DNA from: JANQPX01 sp041398025
GTDB lineage: Bacteria > Pseudomonadota > Alphaproteobacteria > Geminicoccales > Geminicoccaceae
Direction of reading: 5' to 3'
NCBI GenBank assembly: GCA_041398025.1
Contig: JAWKVM010000019.1
Span: forward strand, 88,411-152,410
Length of the DNA: 64,000 nt
This document shows positions 18,608 through 26,269 of the stretch, piece by piece; positions within the stretch are counted from its first letter, which is position 1, and the number at the start of each line of letters is the position of its first letter. The notes under the pieces were generated by a model. It did no database searches. It was not told the origin of the DNA and saw only the letters and a program-made list of their open reading frames with translations. The position numbers were made by a program, and so were the translations under genes.

Positions 18608-20085
18608 GGTGAGGCCTCCCTTTGCGCCGCATCGCTGATGTCCATCGCCATCTGCGACGCCGCCGCCTCGACGAGAGCCCGGCACTCCTCAAGACTGTCG
18701 AGATAGACATAGGTGCTCATGATGCTGGCGTGTCCGAGAAGCCGCTGGAGCTTTTGCAGCGGATCGCCGATCGTCCTCTTGTAGGCAGCGCCGGGCATGT
18801 CCCTTCGGCTTTCCAGAACAAAGCCGATCTGCGCGCGGATCAGCAACGACAGCATGTGGACGGCGTAGGCGTGGCGCAGCATGTGAGGGGTCACGTCGAG
18901 ATCGACGCCGAAGTCCCGGCAACGCCGGCTGGCGCGGCGGAACACGGCCGCCCAGGCGCCAACGGGCATCGGCGTGCCACCTTCCGTCAGCCATAGCGCC
19001 GCCGGAGCAGACGGCGTTCCGCCTCCAGCCCCGTCCAACAGCCGATGACGTTCTGACGGCGAAAGCTGGTGCAGAGCCACCCATTGTGGCGCGTCATCGC
19101 CACGCGCGATCTGAAGGCGCTGGCCGTCACGGCGGCGAATGTACAGCCAGTCATTGCGGCGTCTCAGCGCCTCACCTGAGGTGAATTGCACCGCCGCATT
19201 CGCACGTTCGAGACCCACATAATCTTGAAGCTGACGCAGGACGCGCACGGGCAACCGGATATCGCGCCTCTTTGCGCCTTTCGTGATCGCGGCGGGAAGT
19301 GTGAACGCCATCGTCCGGACGCCGTTCTTCACCTTCGCATCGACGCTCGGCAAGTCATGCGTCAGCCAATAGGCGGCTTCCGAAATCCGCATGCCGGTCG
19401 TGACAAGAAGCTCGGCGAAGAGCGCGTTGCGCTCGCCATTGCGCCCATGCCAGTCCGGATCTTCAGTCCCGTCCGGAAGGCGGCCACGCAGGCCAATGTC
19501 TCGAAACTGAAGGAACCGATCGAGGTCGATGAAGCGCATGTCGTGGCGGCGCGCGGCAGGCTCGTAGGCGCTGTTGACCGGCGCAAGGACAGCGCGCCGC
19601 GCGCCCGGACGATGATGCCACACACGACGATAGGAAAAGGGCGTCAGAGAGATCAGGTCTTCCTCTGCGGCCCAGCAATAGAACTTTTCCAGCGCTGCGA
19701 CGGAACGATTCCAGGAGGCCGCCGAAATACGCCGCGATGCTGGTCCCTGGCGACGTGCGCGGTGATAGGCGATCAGGTCCTGTCCGTCAGCGCTCCAGAT
19801 CGTCTTTCCGCGCCATTCGATAAGGAATCGCATCCAGGTGAGAATGTCGCGCGCATAGGCTTTCAAGCTGTTTGGCGACCGAAGCCCCATCGATCGGCAT
19901 TCGATAAAGAAACGATTGAGCGACCGATCATAGGAACCGTCATCGTTCAGGATGAAGGGAACGCCGTCGGCGAAACCCGCCCGGTCAGCGATAGCAAACG
20001 TGCCGACAGGCATTTCGCGTCGCTCCCTGCCGAGGAAGAGCGGCCGCTCCAATGACGATAATCGGGTCACGAACAGAGCCGTCAT
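18604..20085 (-). CDS. Tyrosine recombinase, first of the trio
   Basis: A 493-residue recombinase with a SAM-like DNA-binding domain (about 55-145) and a complete catalytic domain: R233 in TTGMRISEAAYW, H401 and R404 in PHMLRHAYAVHM, H452 in RLLGHASIMSTYVYL, and nucleophile Y461. It is the best conserved of the three and probably performs strand exchange. ATG 20085 has GGGAGC 7 nt upstream. It is the first gene of the element's operon. Confidence 0.92.
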   Translation of the reverse strand: MTALFVTRLSSLERPLFLGRERREMPVGTFAIADRAGFADGVPFILNDDGSYDRSLNRFFIECRSMGLRSPNSLKAYARDILTWMRFLIEWRGKTIWSADGQDLIAYHRARRQGPASRRISAASWNRSVAALEKFYCWAAEEDLISLTPFSYRRVWHHRPGARRAVLAPVNSAYEPAARRHDMRFIDLDRFLQFRDIGLRGRLPDGTEDPDWHGRNGERNALFAELLVTTGMRISEAAYWLTHDLPSVDAKVKNGVRTMAFTLPAAITKGAKRRDIRLPVRVLRQLQDYVGLERANAAVQFTSGEALRRRNDWLYIRRRDGQRLQIARGDDAPQWVALHQLSPSERHRLLDGAGGGTPSAPAALWLTEGGTPMPVGAWAAVFRRASRRCRDFGVDLDVTPHMLRHAYAVHMLSLLIRAQIGFVLESRRDMPGAAYKRTIGDPLQKLQRLLGHASIMSTYVYLDSLEECRALVEAAASQMAMDISDAAQREASP

Positions 20086-20304
20086 AAGCGCGCTCCCGTG
20101 AGCGAGTGAAATAGGTTTTCAACAAGTCATGTGAGCAGAAGAATCAAATAAATCATCGACATAGATCTTTTATACACATCATGCACAGGTCAGTTTTCCA
20201 CAACAACAACAATATCTACAACAATAATAATAATAAAATACCAATCAAACAACAACAAACACTAACCACCAACATAATGAGACAGGAACATAGAGTCAGG
20301 ATAA
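20086..20304. other. Promoter-proximal end of the element, AT- and CAA-rich
   Basis: The stretch 20190-20280 is built of CAA, AAT and AAC triplets and is far more AT-rich than anything else in the window. It contains no gene. It leads into the right end, where TGTCTCA (complement of TGAGACA at 20276-20283) lies 14 nt inside GGATAA (20299-20304). It may serve as promoter UP-element and recombinase-binding region. Confidence 0.6.
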
Positions 20305-20703
20305 CAGCGCGATCTGCTCGACAGTCTGGCCCTGATCGACCATGCCGGCGAAAGCGTCGAATTCGTCGACAGGGTGCATCCGCGCCTGCATGGCGTTCTC
20401 GGCAAGCGAGATCGCGGTCTGCCAGGGCATGGTCTTGGGCACGACCCTGCAGGGGATCTTCGCCAAATCGAGTCTGGCGTCGGCATCGAGGGCCCGCAGC
20501 GCCTTCAAGCGCCGGCCGCCGCCGAGCACGCCGAACTGGCCGTCGTCGAGCGGCTGCACCACCAGGTTCTGGAAGAGGCCGAACGCCTCGATGTTGCGCG
20601 CCAGCGCCTCGATGCCGGCGTCGTCATCCTGGTCGATGCGCACATTGTTCGGGTGAATGATGAGCTTCGAAAGCTCGATCTGCTGGTTCTTGAGGCTGGT
20701 CAT
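20305..20703 (-). pseudogene. ParB-like N-terminal (ParBc) fragment
   Basis: Reads MTSLKNQQIELSKLIIHPNN from ATG 20703 (AAAGGA upstream), with the ParB/Srx signatures GGGRRLKAL and PWQTAISLAENAMQARMHPV. It ends ...TVEQIAL at the element border; a short read-through into the element adds Leu-Ser and a stop. The 133 codons give the CTP-binding ParBc domain without the DNA-binding helix-turn-helix, which lies at 14071 on the far side of the element. Confidence 0.88.
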
Positions 20704-20823
20704 AATGGTCGTCCTTTCTTTGCCCGCGCCTGCTTGGCGCGACCAAGCCATGCCGTCCTTTTGAGTCGTTTGGCGCGATGGTGATCGCGGGGTGGCTGGA
20801 TGTCGGCCCGATCGATGCGACGA

Positions 20824-21165
20824 TCAGGCGTCACCGCCTTCGATGCGATCGAAGATCTTGATCGGCTGGTCGCTCGGAAAGCGGCTGTCGGAGGTGAAGC
20901 AGAAGTGGCCGCCGAACATGACCCAGCGTCCGGCCGCCCAGTGCCGATAGGGCACGGCGCGCAGGCCGAGCCGATGGATAACCAGGACCAGCACGTCGTC
21001 GCCGGCGCGGCCGACCGCCGCCTCCGGGTAGATGGTCATCTGGTCGTGATCTGCGGAAACGCCGCCGGCCGTGGCGTCCCAGCCGCCGGCGGGCCGGTAG
21101 ATGTCGACGCGAAGGCCGACGAAGTCGCATCGGACCGGCGATCGTCTGCGGGAAAGGTCGAGCAT
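20824..21165 (-). CDS. Hypothetical plasmid protein
   Basis: A 113-residue protein of unknown function, rich in beta-prone segments (FVGLRVDIYRPAGG, DDVLVLVIHRLGLRAVPYRH, GRWVMFGGHFCFTSDSRFPS). AAAGGAGA precedes the ATG. It lies between the toprim gene and parB in the same direction, and is probably part of the same backbone operon. Confidence 0.65.
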   Translation of the reverse strand: MLDLSRRRSPVRCDFVGLRVDIYRPAGGWDATAGGVSADHDQMTIYPEAAVGRAGDDVLVLVIHRLGLRAVPYRHWAAGRWVMFGGHFCFTSDSRFPSDQPIKIFDRIEGGDA

Positions 21166-21238
21166 GAAAAAATTCTCCTTTCTTTGGCAGCGCCTCGTTG
21201 GCGCGCCGAAAGGAGGCGTGGCTTTTGCCGAGTTCGGC

Positions 21239-22285
21239 TCAGCGGTCGGTCAGGCGCTCCAGCCGATCGGGCGAGAGCGCTTGACGGAGCAATGCTGGCG
21301 ACATCCGTAGCACGTCGTTCATGTCGGCCTTCTCTCCGGGCGTCTCTAGTGGCGGCGTCGCCATGACGATGTCGGCCTTGGGAAAAGTCTCGGCGAGCGT
21401 TTGCCCGGTCTCGCGCACCTTCGCTTCCATGCCGCGATCGGTGAGCAGCAGAATCGTTTCGGCCTTGCCGAGGTCAGGATCCATGTCGACGACGCGGATC
21501 GACGAGCAGGCGACGAGGCACCGCCAGGCAGGCGCCACCTCGTGAACCGAGGCGACGGTCTCCGGACCTTCGCCCAAGCAGACGAGATCGGCAGGCGGTC
21601 CGAACCGCACATAGCCGTCCCGAAGATTACCGATCGAGATCTTGGCCCGATGACCGCTGAGACGGCGCCCGGTCGCAGCCTCCAGCTGCACGCCATGCAC
21701 CGCGCAAAGCTCGCCCTGGCAGTCCGTCACCGCGAACAGCGCCGACGGGGCGAGTTTTCGCTCGCGACCGCCACGCATCCGGATCACCGGACCTGGGTGG
21801 TACCCGATCCCGGTCAGATCGTTGAGACCGCGGCTAATCAGATAGCGCCCGGCGGGGTCGTCGCGAGCGGCGACTGCGGCTTCGGCCCAAAGGCGCTCGG
21901 CTTCGACGCGCCTTCGTCGGCGTCTTACTGCTTTGGCCGTCGCCAGCTCACGTTGTCGGCGGTCAGCCGCTTCCCGAAGTTCTTTCAGTCGTGCGGCATC
22001 AAGGCCACCATTCGGTTCCAGATCGTAGAGTGCGGCGATGTCATCGACGGTCAGGCCGACATAGAGGGCAAGCTTCCAGGAACCGCCGCCGAGGTCGTTC
22101 TCCCAGTCATGCCAGTCGCCGGTTACACGATCGATCCAGAGCGATCCCTTGCGGCCGAAGCGCAGCGTCGACTCCGATTTGGTGGTCGGTCTCCCACGGT
22201 CCAGGATCAGCCGGTCGATCGCCATCTCGATGATCGGCGACGGATCAGCCTCGATGGCGGCAAACAACGCGTCATGGCGGGTCAT
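21239..22285 (-). CDS. Toprim domain protein (plasmid primase-like)
   Basis: A 348-residue protein from ATG 22285, preceded by AAAGGATG; an in-frame ATG at 22396 lacks such a site. The N-terminal region (to about 130) resembles the zinc-free helical part of plasmid toprim proteins and has GDWHDWENDLGGGSWKLALY. The C-terminal toprim fold carries LVCLGEGPETVAS and ILLLTDRGMEAK, the Glu and Asp metal-binding positions. Relatives on alphaproteobacterial plasmids are annotated as DNA primase-like toprim proteins and may prime the transferred strand. Confidence 0.82.
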   Translation of the reverse strand: MTRHDALFAAIEADPSPIIEMAIDRLILDRGRPTTKSESTLRFGRKGSLWIDRVTGDWHDWENDLGGGSWKLALYVGLTVDDIAALYDLEPNGGLDAARLKELREAADRRQRELATAKAVRRRRRRVEAERLWAEAAVAARDDPAGRYLISRGLNDLTGIGYHPGPVIRMRGGRERKLAPSALFAVTDCQGELCAVHGVQLEAATGRRLSGHRAKISIGNLRDGYVRFGPPADLVCLGEGPETVASVHEVAPAWRCLVACSSIRVVDMDPDLGKAETILLLTDRGMEAKVRETGQTLAETFPKADIVMATPPLETPGEKADMNDVLRMSPALLRQALSPDRLERLTDR

Positions 22286-22401
22286 GGCGACATCCTTTCT
22301 CGATCGAGGATCGTGTTGTCGCCTGACCGACGTCTCGGCCTTTGAACAATCGGGGGGATCGCCTGAACCAACGTCGATGTCATGCCCGGTCGCCATGCCG
22401 A

Positions 22402-22761
22402 TCAGCGAACCGACATCAAGACACGCCGACGCAATACTGGATCGTCTTCAAGAATGGTGGAGCGATCGGAAGGCCGGTCCAGCCAGGCCGCCGGCACTTC
22501 GCTGCCGGACGCGGCGGCCATAGCCGCCGCGAGGCTCCGAAGCCGCCCGCTGGCCATGTCGTGCAGCGCGCCGGCCGTTTCGCTCACCCGAACCAGGATC
22601 TCGAGGATCTGCACCGACAGAGAACCTTCAGGCGCGTCTGCCGATCTAACGGCGTCGAGCGATTGTTCCAGCCTTGCCGCCAACGCCTCGAGCTCGGCCA
22701 TGTCGAGGACGAGATGGTCGAGCCATTCGGCGGGCAGCTCCTGAGGCCGAGGGTCGGACAT
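22402..22761 (-). CDS. Hypothetical helical protein
   Basis: A 119-residue protein beginning MSDPRPQELPAEWLDHLVLD, almost entirely helical, with a probable coiled segment (MAELEALAARLEQSLDAV). No family recognised. It precedes the toprim gene in the same direction and probably heads that operon. Start 22761 is preferred over 22800 because the composition changes there. Confidence 0.55.
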   Translation of the reverse strand: MSDPRPQELPAEWLDHLVLDMAELEALAARLEQSLDAVRSADAPEGSLSVQILEILVRVSETAGALHDMASGRLRSLAAAMAAASGSEVPAAWLDRPSDRSTILEDDPVLRRRVLMSVR

Positions 22762-22947
22762 CGCTGATTGCTCCTCTGATGCCGAACCGCATCGGATCAT
22801 GCGGTCCTGACATCAAAGACACCGCCGCGACGCGTTTGATTGCGCGCAAGGGGAAGTTTTTTGGTGTTGGAAGGATCCACGGAGGACGCGACAGGGCGTC
22901 GATCAACGTGGTCTGGCGCTTGCACGACCGCCCCCAAAATCAAAAAG
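22762..22947. other. Divergent intergenic region
   Basis: Separates the minus-strand backbone from the plus-strand block. No gene is apparent; the plus-strand promoter block follows at 22948. Confidence 0.5.
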
Positions 22948-22998
22948 TGAAAAAAAATTGGCTCGAACCTGCAATCAAACGCGTCTGCACGGTGTCTA
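22948..22998 (+). promoter_or_regulatory. ECF-type promoter block, copy A
   Basis: An A8 tract, then TTGGCTCG, TGCAATC (22970-22976), 15 nt, and GTGTCTA (22992-22998). The same block recurs at 23962-24010 with identical spacing. It ends 82 bp upstream of the lipoprotein ATG. The -35/-10 layout with a GTC-containing -10 suits an ECF sigma factor; one is encoded at 25740. Confidence 0.65.
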
Positions 22999-23080
22999 AG
23001 GAAAGATGAGGGCTGACGTCGCCTGGCCCCCGGCCAGCTCGCGAAGGTCAACCTGAAAGAGACACCATGGAGTGCAGATC

Positions 23081-23860
23081 ATGATATGCATACATCCTTT
23101 GTCTCACCGGCGATCCGGCATCCTCGCCATCGCCGCCCTGCTCCTGCTCCCTGCCTGCGCGGCGCAGCAGGAGACGCCGCCCAAGGCGCACGAGATCGGT
23201 GCGCGGATCGTGCTGAACATGCCGACAGACCGCGATGAAGCGTCCGGTTCGACCTCGTGGGGCGCCGGGCGCGACAGCGCCGCGCCGATCGCCGAAGCGG
23301 CGACGTCGAACGAACCGCCTGCTGAGCTTCAGTCCTTTCCCTACGATCGAAATGCGCGCTACCGGCTGCGCACCGCGGTCGGAACCCCCGGTGCGGTCGC
23401 CCTGCAGCCGGGCGAGACGCTCGTGAACTACGCCGCCAGCAGCAGCGAGCTCTGGATCATCGACGCCGCTCAGGTCGATGACCATACCCGCCTGCTGATA
23501 GAGCCGACCCGCGCCGATCTCAACACCCACCTGCTGATCAACACGGACCGGCGAACCTATCTGGTCGAGGCGACCAGCCGCCAGGAAGGCGAGCGAAGCG
23601 ACATCCTGGCCTGGAGCTACCCGCATGAGCAGGCTGCAGAGGTCGTCGACGCGGTCAGCAGTGAACAGGCCGAGGCCCCGCCGCCGGAACCTGTCGAGCC
23701 CGAGGTCAAAGCCTTCAGCTGGAGCGACTGGTTCGCCTCGCTGTCGCCTTCCTCATCGCAGGAGCCGCGCGGCTGCCGGCTCTGCCGCGATCCCGACGAT
23801 CACGGCGATCGAGACCACGGCCGGGATCACGATCGCGGCGATCATCAGGACATGCATTAG
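23081..23860 (+). CDS. Short TrbG/VirB9-like lipoprotein
   Basis: A 259-residue precursor. The signal peptide ends in a lipobox (LLLLPAC, Cys about residue 25). Residues about 85-175 match the N-terminal domain of TrbG/VirB9, the outer-membrane collar component of type IV secretion: GAVALQPGETLVNYAASSSELWII, then RLLIEPTRADLNTHLLINTDRRTYLVEAT and ILAWSYP. The C-terminal TrbG domain is missing, replaced by a Pro/Glu linker and a His/Asp-rich tail (DDHGDRDHGRDHDRGDHQD). ATG 23081 follows GGAG by 8 nt. No other channel genes are near, so it may be a repurposed envelope protein. The tail overlaps a possible minus-strand membrane ORF, and its reality is the least certain part. Confidence 0.75.
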   Translation: MICIHPLSHRRSGILAIAALLLLPACAAQQETPPKAHEIGARIVLNMPTDRDEASGSTSWGAGRDSAAPIAEAATSNEPPAELQSFPYDRNARYRLRTAVGTPGAVALQPGETLVNYAASSSELWIIDAAQVDDHTRLLIEPTRADLNTHLLINTDRRTYLVEATSRQEGERSDILAWSYPHEQAAEVVDAVSSEQAEAPPPEPVEPEVKAFSWSDWFASLSPSSSQEPRGCRLCRDPDDHGDRDHGRDHDRGDHQDMH

Positions 23861-23962
23861 CAGCGCAAGGCGGCGGATCGCGTCGAAGCCGACCTCGATC
23901 AAAGGGCGGCCAACGATCCACCGCCGGGTCACATTCAGTGGGATCGATCGATTGACGCGCAT
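23753..23962 (-). CDS. Possible small membrane protein antisense to the lipoprotein tail
   Basis: A frame of about 70 residues with one convincing hydrophobic helix (LLMHVLMIAAIVIPAVVSIAVIVG) after an amphipathic region (RPLIEVGFDAIRRLA). No good ribosome-binding site is seen. It overlaps the end of the lipoprotein gene and the second promoter block on the other strand. Either this frame or the His/Asp-rich tail opposite it is likely a by-product of the other. Confidence 0.3.
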   Translation of the reverse strand: MRVNRSIPLNVTRRWIVGRPLIEVGFDAIRRLALLMHVLMIAAIVIPAVVSIAVIVGIAAEPAAARLLR

Positions 23963-24010
23963 GAAAAAAATCGGCTCGGGATGCAATCGTTTGAGGCTGG
24001 ACGGTGTCTA
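23962..24010 (+). promoter_or_regulatory. ECF-type promoter block, copy B
   Basis: A7 tract, TCGGCTCG, TGCAATC (23982-23988), 15 nt, GTGTCTA (24004-24010). It ends 84 bp before the SSB-like ATG, nearly the same distance as copy A to its gene. ACGGTGTCTA is shared exactly between the copies. Confidence 0.65.
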
Positions 24011-24094
24011 TAGGGGACCGGAAAGCCGATGCGGAGGACCAGGGCTCGATCAAAGCCCTGGATCGATCGTTCGAGATTGCCGGCAGAGGAGGAC

Positions 24095-24469
24095 ATGATG
24101 CTGTCCGTCAACAAGGTCATTCTCATGGGTGTGCTCGCCGACCAGCCCGTGGTTCGTGAGCACGGCGATCGCAAGATCGTCGGTCTTTCGGTTTTCACCA
24201 TCCGGCCCTGGAGCCAGGAGGGAAAGAAACCGGCGTTGGACAAGGAATTGCATCGGGTCGTCATCACCCATCCCGATCTGGCCGCCTACGCCGAGGCCAG
24301 CCTCGAGAAGGACGATCCGATCTATCTCGAAGGCGAGCTGCAGACCACCTCCTGGCTGGATGTGACCTATGTCCGCCGATCGCTGACCCGCATTCTTCTC
24401 TGGCAGGACGGCGATCGGCCAGACGAATGGATGACGAAGGGCTCAAGCCCGCTGCGGCGCATGATCTGA
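24095..24469 (+). CDS. Single-stranded DNA-binding protein-like (OB fold)
   Basis: A 124-residue protein beginning MMLSVNKVILMGVLADQPVV, the opening strand of SSB proteins. It continues with typical OB-fold elements (KELHRVVITHPDLAAYAEAS, DDPIYLEGELQTTSW, VTYVRRSLTRILLW). It is shorter than chromosomal SSB and lacks the acidic C-terminal tip. Plasmid SSBs coat the incoming strand. GAGGAGG lies 5 nt before ATG 24095. Being behind promoter copy B places it in the putative sigma regulon. Confidence 0.8.
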   Translation: MMLSVNKVILMGVLADQPVVREHGDRKIVGLSVFTIRPWSQEGKKPALDKELHRVVITHPDLAAYAEASLEKDDPIYLEGELQTTSWLDVTYVRRSLTRILLWQDGDRPDEWMTKGSSPLRRMI

Positions 24470-24521
24470 TGACGATCGTCCGGGATGCGCACCTCTTCGA
24501 GCCGGGCGAGGAGGGAACAGC

Positions 24522-25340
24522 ATGGCGATGACGCTTGTAGACGGACCGATCCGCAACCTTGACCGTGGCGTCGTGGCGAACCAGGCGAGCGTCATGGCCT
24601 GCTCCGACAGCCTCACGGAGCCAGCCCAAACTGAATCATCAATTACACAGGGAGGCATCGAGATGAGCGGAGTCCAGTGTGCTCTTTCATCCCTGCACGA
24701 AAAGACGTCCGCGATCGCGGACGATCTGATCGCCTATGCCGACGGCGAGCCGGTCGACGCCAAATTGCGGACGGCCCTGGACGACCTGATCATCGACTAT
24801 GCCGAGGGATTGCTCGATCCGCGGGCCGTTCTCGATCTCGAAGCTTGCATGCGACGCTCCCTGAACGTGGCGAGGCTGGTGGCCGACATGACCGCGGAGT
24901 TTCGCCTCCAGGTCCGGTTCTCGATGTACTATGACGACCTGCTCGATCCCGAGAGCAGTGCTGAGCTGCAGCGGCTGATCGAAAGCGATCCCGAGGCCGC
25001 CCGGCTGGCGCGCGACATGCGGATCGGCGGCGATCTCTGCCGGGTGATGGTGCAGCCGATCCCAAATGAGATGCCGCTCCCGGCCGGCGACCCTCTCGTG
25101 ACAATGCAGGCCATGCTCGCCGAAGGGAAGTTGCCCTACCTGGGCTTCGCCGATGTCATCGACTGGGCGGAGGGGAGGCCTGCCGATGAACACAAGAAAG
25201 CAACCTTCGAGCGCTTGATCTCGGACTATATCGCCGAACGCCTCGACGAGCATGAAGCCAAGGGTCTCGAAGCGGCGATGCGATTGTCCAAGAGCATGGC
25301 CTGGCTTGTTGCCGACCATGAAGAAAGGCAGCGCCCATGA
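24522..25340 (+). CDS. Soluble protein with tandem anti-sigma-like helical repeats
   Basis: A 272-residue all-helical protein. Three repeats resemble the N-terminal sigma-binding region of anti-sigma factors: about residues 64-115 (DDLIAYADGEPVDAKLRTAL then DLEACMRRSLNVARLV), 135-170 (YYDDLLDPESSAELQRLIES then DPEAARLARDMR) and 215-265 (VIDWAEGRPADEHKKATFER then GLEAAMRLSKSMAWLV). The membrane anti-sigma factor at 26270 starts similarly. No membrane segment is present. ATG 24522 (GAGGGA upstream) and ATG 24663 (GGGAGG upstream) are both plausible starts. It may be a soluble sigma antagonist or decoy. Confidence 0.6.
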   Translation: MAMTLVDGPIRNLDRGVVANQASVMACSDSLTEPAQTESSITQGGIEMSGVQCALSSLHEKTSAIADDLIAYADGEPVDAKLRTALDDLIIDYAEGLLDPRAVLDLEACMRRSLNVARLVADMTAEFRLQVRFSMYYDDLLDPESSAELQRLIESDPEAARLARDMRIGGDLCRVMVQPIPNEMPLPAGDPLVTMQAMLAEGKLPYLGFADVIDWAEGRPADEHKKATFERLISDYIAERLDEHEAKGLEAAMRLSKSMAWLVADHEERQRP

Positions 25341-25739
25341 TGGCTGGCTCAAACCTGAAGCAGCACCGACGTCCGGGCTTCGGTTTTCTCGCCGCTCCGT
25401 CAGCCAGACTCTCGGCACACAGGCCGACGACACCGCACCGACGATCCACGGCTCGTCCTGGTATGGGGACACGCGGCAATAATCGAAATGCGGCTCGGTT
25501 CATTCACCGTCCGAATGCGCCTCGCACATCCGCGAGCACCCCGAGACTCCAATGCAGGACCTGGCTCCTCACCGGACGCCTGAAGGCGGTTTCGATCGAG
25601 AGCTCGAACGCATACGACGCGATCTGCACCCATACGATGCCCCCTCGCGCGGCTCATGTTATTGTGGGCACTGACTTTTCCCGCCGGCATTTCACCCTAA
25701 ATCATGTAGATTGGTTCATTTACACTAAAAGCCGATGTC
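25341..25739. other. Intergenic region before the sigma factor gene
   Basis: No frame with a ribosome-binding site and protein-like composition. The last 60 bp are AT-richer (TTGGTTCATTTACACTAAAA) and probably hold the sigma operon promoter; the TGCAATC block is not found here. Confidence 0.45.
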
Positions 25740-26267
25740 ATGGAGGACGTCACCCACGAGGAACGCGCGCTGAGTCTGATAGAGCAGCTCGTCGCGCTGA
25801 TCCCCAAAATGAAGATTCACGCGCTAGCCCTGACCCGGTCGAAGCAGACCGCCGAAGACCTGGTTCAGAGCACCCATGTGCGCGTCCTCGAGACGCTGCA
25901 CCAGTGGACCGGCCGCGGCCGGTTCGAGAGCTGGGTCATCAAGGTGATGAACTCGGTCTGGTCGAACGAGCTGCGTCATCGGCGACGGCGGCCGGAAGTG
26001 GAGCTGCCGGAGCCGGATCTGGTCGCCGCCGCCGGCTTCGAAAACCAGCTGCAAGAAAAGCTGGTGCTGGACGTGCTGCGCGCGCGAAGCGCCGTGCCCG
26101 ACGAGGACTTCGATCTGATGATCAAGGCCTTTATTTACGGATTCACCATCACCGAACTCACCGTGGAGCTGGGCTCGCCGCGGGGAACGCTGCTCGCCCG
26201 CGTCTCCCGGATCAAGCAGGCCCTCAAAAAAGCCGCCAGAGAACGGGATCAGGAGGATGATCGCTGA
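25740..26267 (+). CDS. ECF-family RNA polymerase sigma factor
   Basis: A 175-residue sigma factor. Region 2 spans about 15-85 (LALTRSKQTAEDLVQSTHVR then RGRFESWVIKVMNSVWSNEL), with the basic recognition end RHRRRR. Region 4 spans about 120-165 (DLMIKAFIYGFTITELTVEL then GSPRGTLLARVSRIKQALKK). Regions 1 and 3 are absent, as in ECF sigmas. It is followed after 2 nt by its presumed membrane anti-sigma factor. The two TGCAATC-N15-GTGTCTA blocks nearby are plausible targets; this is inferred from proximity. Confidence 0.9.
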   Translation: MEDVTHEERALSLIEQLVALIPKMKIHALALTRSKQTAEDLVQSTHVRVLETLHQWTGRGRFESWVIKVMNSVWSNELRHRRRRPEVELPEPDLVAAAGFENQLQEKLVLDVLRARSAVPDEDFDLMIKAFIYGFTITELTVELGSPRGTLLARVSRIKQALKKAARERDQEDDR

Positions 26268-26269
26268 CC

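Larger units (their letters stand above)
14072..20304 (-). mobile_element. 6.2 kb Tn554/RIT-like element with three tyrosine recombinases, inserted in parB
   Basis: The element carries three overlapping tyrosine recombinase genes plus a short fourth gene, all in one direction. Its ends are the inverted 6-mers TTATCC (14072-14077) and GGATAA (20299-20304), each followed inward at 12-14 nt by TGTCTCA in the matching orientation. Deleting 14072-20304 joins the parB codons ...GAG CAG ATC GCG CTG to GCG GCG GCC TTC GGC... in frame, which fixes both borders. Recombinase-in-trio elements and Tn554 relatives share this gene plan; the assignment to either group is by architecture only. No cargo gene is present. 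Confidence 0.85.

Noticed and set aside
20190..20280. CAA/AAT triplet tract as a possible CRISPR or tandem repeat locus
   Set aside because: The units are three bases and irregular, with no spacers; it is simple low-complexity DNA at the element end.
25337..26260. 307-codon plus-strand frame overlapping the sigma factor
   Set aside because: The composition is Arg/Ser-rich and unlike a folded protein, and the sigma factor frame within it is well conserved.
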